This document shows, one piece after another, positions 59,589-64,000 of a stretch of DNA of 64,000 nt (its first letter is position 1; every line of letters starts with the position of its first letter). The notes beneath the pieces are model-generated. The model saw nothing but the letters and a program-made list of their open reading frames with translations, was not told the DNA's origin and did not search any database. A program made the translations under genes and the position numbers. This DNA comes from Alphaproteobacteria bacterium (GTDB lineage: Bacteria; Pseudomonadota; Alphaproteobacteria; RF32; CAG-239): the NCBI GenBank assembly GCA_900769705.1, contig CAAGHP010000017.1:1-64000 (forward strand), given 5' to 3'.

Positions 59589-62105
59589 TTAGTGTTTTGT
59601 TGCCGGTTTCAGTTCCAAACCATTAGTGCCGGCAGTGATAGAAAGCGTTGAGTTATCCGGTACCGCACCATCAAGCAACAGAACTGACAGCGGATTTTCC
59701 ACTTCCTGTACAATCAAACGTTTTAGCGGACGGGCGCCGAATTCTTCATTGTAGCCGTTGTCGGCCAGCCAATCTTTGGCTTTATCGTCCAGTTGTAAAG
59801 TGATGTGGCGCTCGTTTAGACGTTTTTGCAAAAGTTTTATTTGAATATCCACAATTTTACGAATATCCTCCTTGCGCAGCGGATTAAAGGTTATAATTTC
59901 ATCAAGACGGTTCAAAAATTCCGGCTTAAAGAAACTCTTTAACTTGGTCATCAAATCGCCTTCGTCACCGGTAACCAGATTAGATGTCAAAATTATAAAC
60001 GTGTTCTTAAAGTCCACCGTGCGGCCTTTGCCGTCAGTCAAATGTCCTTCGTCCAGCACTTGCAGCAGCAGGTTAAACACATCCGGATGCGCTTTTTCCA
60101 CCTCATCAAACAAAATAACCTGATAAGGACGACGGCGCACAGCTTCAGTCAAAACTCCGCCTTCGTCATATCCGACATATCCCGGAGGCGCGCCGATTAA
60201 ACGGGCAACTGAATGCTTTTCCATGTATTCAGACATATCTATACGCACATATGCAGCTTCTTCATCAAACAAAAATTCGGCCAAAGCTTTTGCCAACTCG
60301 GTTTTGCCGACACCTGTCGGACCTAGAAATAAAAACGAGCCAATCGGACGATTCGGGTCTTTTAAGCCGGAACGAGAACGGCGCACTGCATTGGCAACTG
60401 CCGTTAAAGCTTTGTCTTGTCCGACTACGCGCAGAGCCAAATTTTTTTCCAGATTCAGCAGTTTTTCGCGTTCGCTGCCGACTAGTTTATCAACCGGAAT
60501 GCCTGTCCATTTAGAAACAACCGAGGCAATCATATCCGGAGTAACGGTTTCCACAGTTTGTTGAGTCTGGTTATAGGCGCTCAGCTCTTTTATTTTGCGT
60601 TCCAAATCCGGAATTTCCTTATATTGCAACTCACCGGCTTTTTCATATAAACCGGCACGCAGGGCTTTGTCGGCTTCAATGCGGGCTTGGTCCAAACGCT
60701 CACGCAGGCGGTTTACCTCCATGCTGGAGCTTTTGCGAGCTTTCCACGCTTCAGATTTTTCAGCCGATTCTTTTTCCAAAACGGCGATTTCTTGTTCCAG
60801 TTTAGCTAAACGCTCTTTGGAATTGTCGTCAGTTTCCTTTTTAAGGGCTTCACGCTCAATTTTATATTGAATCAGCTTGCGATCAATCTCATCCAACTCT
60901 TCCGGTTTGGAGTCCAAAGCCATTTTGAGCTTACTGGCGGCTTCATCAACCAAATCTATGGCTTTATCCGGCAGAAAACGGTCTGTAATATAACGGTCGG
61001 ACATGGTTGCGGCTGCCACCAAAGCCGCATCGGAAATACGCACGCCGTGATGCAGTTCATATTTTTCTTTTATGCCACGCAGAATTGAAATGGTTTCTTC
61101 AACATGTGTTTCACCAACATAAACCGGTTGGAAACGGCGGGCAAAGGCGGCATCTTTTTCAATGTATTTCTGGTATTCTTTCAACGTAGTGGCACCAATG
61201 CAATGCAGCTCACCACGCGCCAAAGCCGGTTTAAGCAGGTTGGAAGCGTCCATAGAACCCTCGCTGGCTCCGGCGCCGACCACTGTATGCATTTCATCAA
61301 TAAACAAAATGACTTGTCCTTCGGCAGCTGAAACTTCTTTTAAGACGGCTTTTAGACGCTCTTCAAACTCGCCGCGGAATTTAGCGCCGGCAATCAGCGC
61401 CCCCATATCCAGCGACATCAGGCGTTTATGGGCCAGGCTATCCGGTACATCGCCGTTGATAATACGCTGAGCCAAACCCTCTACAATGGCGGTTTTACCA
61501 ACGCCAGGTTCACCAATCAGAATCGGGTTGTTTTTAGTTCGGCGCGATAAAACCTGAATTGTGCGGCGGATTTCTTCATCACGTCCGATTACTGGGTCAA
61601 GCTTGCCCTGAGCTGCCAGCTGAGTAAAATCTATGGCGTATTTCTTCAAGGCGTCAAAACTGTCTTCGGCTGAAGCAGAATCTGCAGTGCGTCCTTGACG
61701 CATATTGTTGATTGCTTCGTTGAGCTTATGCACATCAACGCCATAATTTTTTTGCATTAAAACAGCTTGCAGCAGGCGCTCAACCGTAACATAACTATCT
61801 TTGGCTTTTTCGGCGATTTGCTCTGCAGTGTCCAGCATTTTCAAAAAGTCTTTAGAGCAGGAAACTTCAATATTCTGCCCTTCTACCTGCGGCAATTTAT
61901 TAAGTTCTTCAGCTACTTCTTCACGCAGCAAATCCGGATTCGCTCCTGCTTGACTCAACAAGTTAGAAGCAACGCCGTTTTTATCATCCAACATAACTTT
62001 CAGCAAGTGAGCCGGAGTAATAAATTGGTTGTTGTTGCGCAAAGCTAAGCTTTGGGCGCTTTGCAAGAATCCTTGGCTGCGGTCTGTAAGTTTTTCCATA
62101 TTCAT
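59589..62105 (-). CDS. clpB: ATP-dependent chaperone ClpB
   Basis: ClpB (Hsp104) works with DnaK to pull proteins out of aggregates. The 838 residues include the N-domain (two Clp repeats), AAA-1 with [15 protein letters not shown] (about 200), the coiled-coil M-domain (about 400-520), and AAA-2 with [18 protein letters not shown] (about 600). The ClpP-binding IGL/F loop of ClpA is absent, as expected for a disaggregase. Length is near the usual 857. The promoter on the minus strand fits the heat-shock pattern. Confidence 0.97.
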   Translation of the reverse strand: MNMEKLTDRSQGFLQSAQSLALRNNNQFITPAHLLKVMLDDKNGVASNLLSQAGANPDLLREEVAEELNKLPQVEGQNIEVSCSKDFLKMLDTAEQIAEKAKDSYVTVERLLQAVLMQKNYGVDVHKLNEAINNMRQGRTADSASAEDSFDALKKYAIDFTQLAAQGKLDPVIGRDEEIRRTIQVLSRRTKNNPILIGEPGVGKTAIVEGLAQRIINGDVPDSLAHKRLMSLDMGALIAGAKFRGEFEERLKAVLKEVSAAEGQVILFIDEMHTVVGAGASEGSMDASNLLKPALARGELHCIGATTLKEYQKYIEKDAAFARRFQPVYVGETHVEETISILRGIKEKYELHHGVRISDAALVAAATMSDRYITDRFLPDKAIDLVDEAASKLKMALDSKPEELDEIDRKLIQYKIEREALKKETDDNSKERLAKLEQEIAVLEKESAEKSEAWKARKSSSMEVNRLRERLDQARIEADKALRAGLYEKAGELQYKEIPDLERKIKELSAYNQTQQTVETVTPDMIASVVSKWTGIPVDKLVGSEREKLLNLEKNLALRVVGQDKALTAVANAVRRSRSGLKDPNRPIGSFLFLGPTGVGKTELAKALAEFLFDEEAAYVRIDMSEYMEKHSVARLIGAPPGYVGYDEGGVLTEAVRRRPYQVILFDEVEKAHPDVFNLLLQVLDEGHLTDGKGRTVDFKNTFIILTSNLVTGDEGDLMTKLKSFFKPEFLNRLDEIITFNPLRKEDIRKIVDIQIKLLQKRLNERHITLQLDDKAKDWLADNGYNEEFGARPLKRLIVQEVENPLSVLLLDGAVPDNSTLSITAGTNGLELKPATKH

Positions 62106-62134
62106 ATTTAGTCACACTCCTTTATCTATAAAAG

Positions 62135-62163
62135 ATATAGGATGTGAAAATCTCAAATGCAAA
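62135..62163 (-). promoter_or_regulatory. RpoH-type heat-shock promoter of clpB
   Basis: Minus strand: TTTGCA (62158-62163), 16 bases, CCTATAT (62135-62141), then GGAG before the start. The spacing equals that of the ftsH and htpG promoters. Confidence 0.55.
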
Positions 62164-62179
62164 TAGCCGACAAAATTTT

Positions 62180-64000
62180 TTAGCGGGTTTGTGCATTAAA
62201 TTTTTGTGCGCCGCCTTTGTTCCTTTGCCCTAAGTAGTCTTTGCGGGTTACAAAACGTTCTTTTTTCGGATTTTGCTTAGAGTTTTTTTCGGCGTTGTCC
62301 GGCACTGAGTAAGCTGCTTTTTGCTCGTCAAGCTTGGTTTTACGCTCTTTGGCATGCTGCAAAGCCTGCTGATTGCCGTTTGCGCTTCTGTTTTGCTCTC
62401 TGGTCGCTTTTTCAGCTTTACGCTGTTCGGCTTTTTCAGATTTATTTTTAGCTTCCGGTTGTTTATTTGGAATTTTTTTGCCGTTTATAAAATGGTTATC
62501 CGCTAAATATTTTTTGTTATAAATCGTTTCGCGGTGCAGTCCCAGTAAACCGTCAATGCCTTCTTTCACGCGAATTGCCACATAGAATTTTTTGCCGGTT
62601 TTCTTATCATTAAAGATTGTGCGGTAAGAAGTCGTACTGTCTTCTTTATCCATCATTTGCCCGTTGCCTTTGACATTGTTTTCGGTAGCGTGCAGCAAAT
62701 CATGCGTATTTTTATCCATCAGTACAATATGGTCATTCATTTGCCACCATTCTTTGCCTGTTACTTTGCAGAAGGTATCCGGATCATTTATTGCAAAATT
62801 GTGATGAGCGTTGTATGAAACTTTGCATTTTTCTTCATACATATCTGCAATGGTTTTAGTCACTGTTGGGTTTATTTCCGAAGCATCAAGCACTTTTTTC
62901 AAATCATCGATACTGTAAATATCGTTGTTTTTACCTTCGTGCATTATATCAATGGTTTTTTGAATATCTTCTTTGCTGCTGCCGTTAGCTTTTAAAACTT
63001 TTTTTACCTCATTTATATCCAGACCGTCATTGCTTTTGCCTTGTTCCATAAGTTTCAGCGTTTTATTTATTTCAGTTTCGCTAACACCTTTGGCTCTAAA
63101 TACTTCTCTTAAATCATTGCCATGTTTTTCAACATATTTTTTAAGGTATTCTGCACGGCGTCCTTCTCCGATTTTTACGGCATCAGCTTCTTTTTTGTTT
63201 TTCTTTTGCCGTCTTTCTACATCAGAAGAATCGGCTTGGCGCTTTTCATTGATTAAATATGCAATGTCGGCATAAGTCAGACTTTCTATTTTTTCCGGCG
63301 GAAAGTTGCGGTTAGCCAAAGCTTTTTGCAAATCTTCTTTAATTGCAGAAAATTCAGGTACTTTTTCACATAGTTTCCATATTTCATTATTTTCTAGTTT
63401 ATATTTTTCCGCATCGGTATTGCCGGGAGTTGGATGGTTAATAACATGCTGCAAGGTTTGAGAGCAGTTATAAGGGCTTGGCCGTTCAATAAAGCCATCC
63501 CAAGCGGCGCGCAAAATACTGGTTTTAGCTTGCCTTAAAGCTTCTTCATTCGGCGTTTCTTCTTTGACGGGTATAATTTCCACCTGCATGCCGAGTGGCG
63601 CCATCTTTTTTGCCAAGTCGTTAACTGCACGTTCTCTGTCCACATTGCCAAAGTTGTCATCACGAATAAGCATTTGCATTGTTGTTTTGACGTTTTTAAC
63701 AATATCTTCATCTGTCCGGCCGGAGGAAACAACTGTTTTTCCGGCAAGTTTATCATTGATTTTATCGGTATAATCAGTCAGATATTTCATGGTTGTAACT
63801 TGAAAGTTCGGCGATTTTTCTTTGATAAAGCTGTTGAAATAATTTATTTTTTTGATGTATCCGCTTATCAATGATTGAATTTCTTCATTATTCTGAATCG
63901 GCAGTGGATCGCCGGACATATTTGTCCTAATATTACCATTTTCAAACTTTGCAGTCGAGTCTGGATATTCATTTTCTAGAACTTTTTGATAAAATCCCTC
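62180..64000 (-). CDS. Hypothetical protein with helical repeats and HNH-like motif (5' end outside window)
   Basis: An ATG lies at 63919, but the frame stays open to the window edge and reads like protein (EGFYQKVLENEYPDSTAKFE), so the start is probably outside. Visible parts: an N-terminal helical region; three ~35-residue repeats at about 265-370 from that ATG (pattern LKKVLxAxGxSxxxIxKTIxxMxEGKxND); then YNAHHNFAINDPDTF and NDHIVLMDKNTHDLLHA, whose His-His, Asn and His spacing resembles HNH/AHH nucleases; and a basic, disordered tail. A secreted toxin or effector is possible but unproven. No membrane segment. No immunity gene is identifiable downstream. Confidence 0.65.
   Translation of the reverse strand, partial: EGFYQKVLENEYPDSTAKFENGNIRTNMSGDPLPIQNNEEIQSLISGYIKKINYFNSFIKEKSPNFQVTTMKYLTDYTDKINDKLAGKTVVSSGRTDEDIVKNVKTTMQMLIRDDNFGNVDRERAVNDLAKKMAPLGMQVEIIPVKEETPNEEALRQAKTSILRAAWDGFIERPSPYNCSQTLQHVINHPTPGNTDAEKYKLENNEIWKLCEKVPEFSAIKEDLQKALANRNFPPEKIESLTYADIAYLINEKRQADSSDVERRQKKNKKEADAVKIGEGRRAEYLKKYVEKHGNDLREVFRAKGVSETEINKTLKLMEQGKSNDGLDINEVKKVLKANGSSKEDIQKTIDIMHEGKNNDIYSIDDLKKVLDASEINPTVTKTIADMYEEKCKVSYNAHHNFAINDPDTFCKVTGKEWWQMNDHIVLMDKNTHDLLHATENNVKGNGQMMDKEDSTTSYRTIFNDKKTGKKFYVAIRVKEGIDGLLGLHRETIYNKKYLADNHFINGKKIPNKQPEAKNKSEKAEQRKAEKATREQNRSANGNQQALQHAKERKTKLDEQKAAYSVPDNAEKNSKQNPKKERFVTRKDYLGQRNKGGAQKFNAQTR

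Overview
The window reads as chromosome of a low-to-moderate GC alphaproteobacterium with an anaerobic lifestyle, probably an uncultured gut lineage. The alphaproteobacterial signs are the order ihfB-lapA-accD, an EIIA(Man)-HPr pair, yebC-ruvC, and heat-shock promoters of RpoH type. A large pyruvate:ferredoxin oxidoreductase (NifJ), a CoA-transferase pair and the absence of respiratory genes point to anaerobic metabolism. The lineage is an inference; no rRNA gene is present.

Layout. 1-1.1 kb: end of a cysteine-rich secreted repeat protein. 1.3-4.6 kb (mostly minus): hypothetical, accD, lapA-like, ihfB, tsaB. 4.7-13.6 kb (plus): PAS protein, two hypotheticals, EIIA, HPr, DNA methyltransferase, ftsH, a degenerate DEAD-box protein, yebC, ruvC. 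13.8-20.9 kb: Skp-like chaperone, dagK, hemW, transporter, uup, Sel1 protein, LPG-synthase-like membrane protein, then tRNA-Met(CAT). 21-39 kb is accessory DNA between tRNA-Met and tRNA-Gly(GCC): a 3,550-residue Pmp-like autotransporter bracketed by 80-bp inverted repeats, a TfoX/GNAT pair, 171-bp tandem repeats carrying tRNA-Gly pieces, and a 5-kb defence island (Abi/HEPN protein with two tandem structured RNAs, and a type IIG restriction-modification enzyme) bounded by 47-bp att repeats in tRNA-Gly. 39-46.5 kb: murA, htpG, pilin-like protein, amidase, pgeF, deoB. 47.5-49.3 kb: cupin, Rrf2 regulator and a DUF5131 protein under a palindromic operator. 49.4-64 kb: second pilin-like protein, nifJ, a foreign-looking inactive M16 protein, an ArsP_2-type permease, remnants of a nucleotidyltransferase pair, third pilin-like protein, CoA-transferase, clpB, and a truncated HNH-like protein.

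The two most interesting signals are RNA. (1) Three pilin-like genes each follow a ~190-nt leader with the same fold despite different sequence: a long-range helix, a pseudoknot competing with a local hairpin, and an intrinsic terminator. All long helices show compensatory changes. (2) Next to the Abi/HEPN gene are two tandem ~85-nt RNA genes, each with its own -35/-10, sharing a multibranch fold with covarying stems. This resembles an AbiF-type protein-RNA toxin-antitoxin or defence system. ftsH, htpG and clpB share a promoter pattern (YTTGMR, 16 nt, CCYATAT) and probably form a heat-shock regulon.
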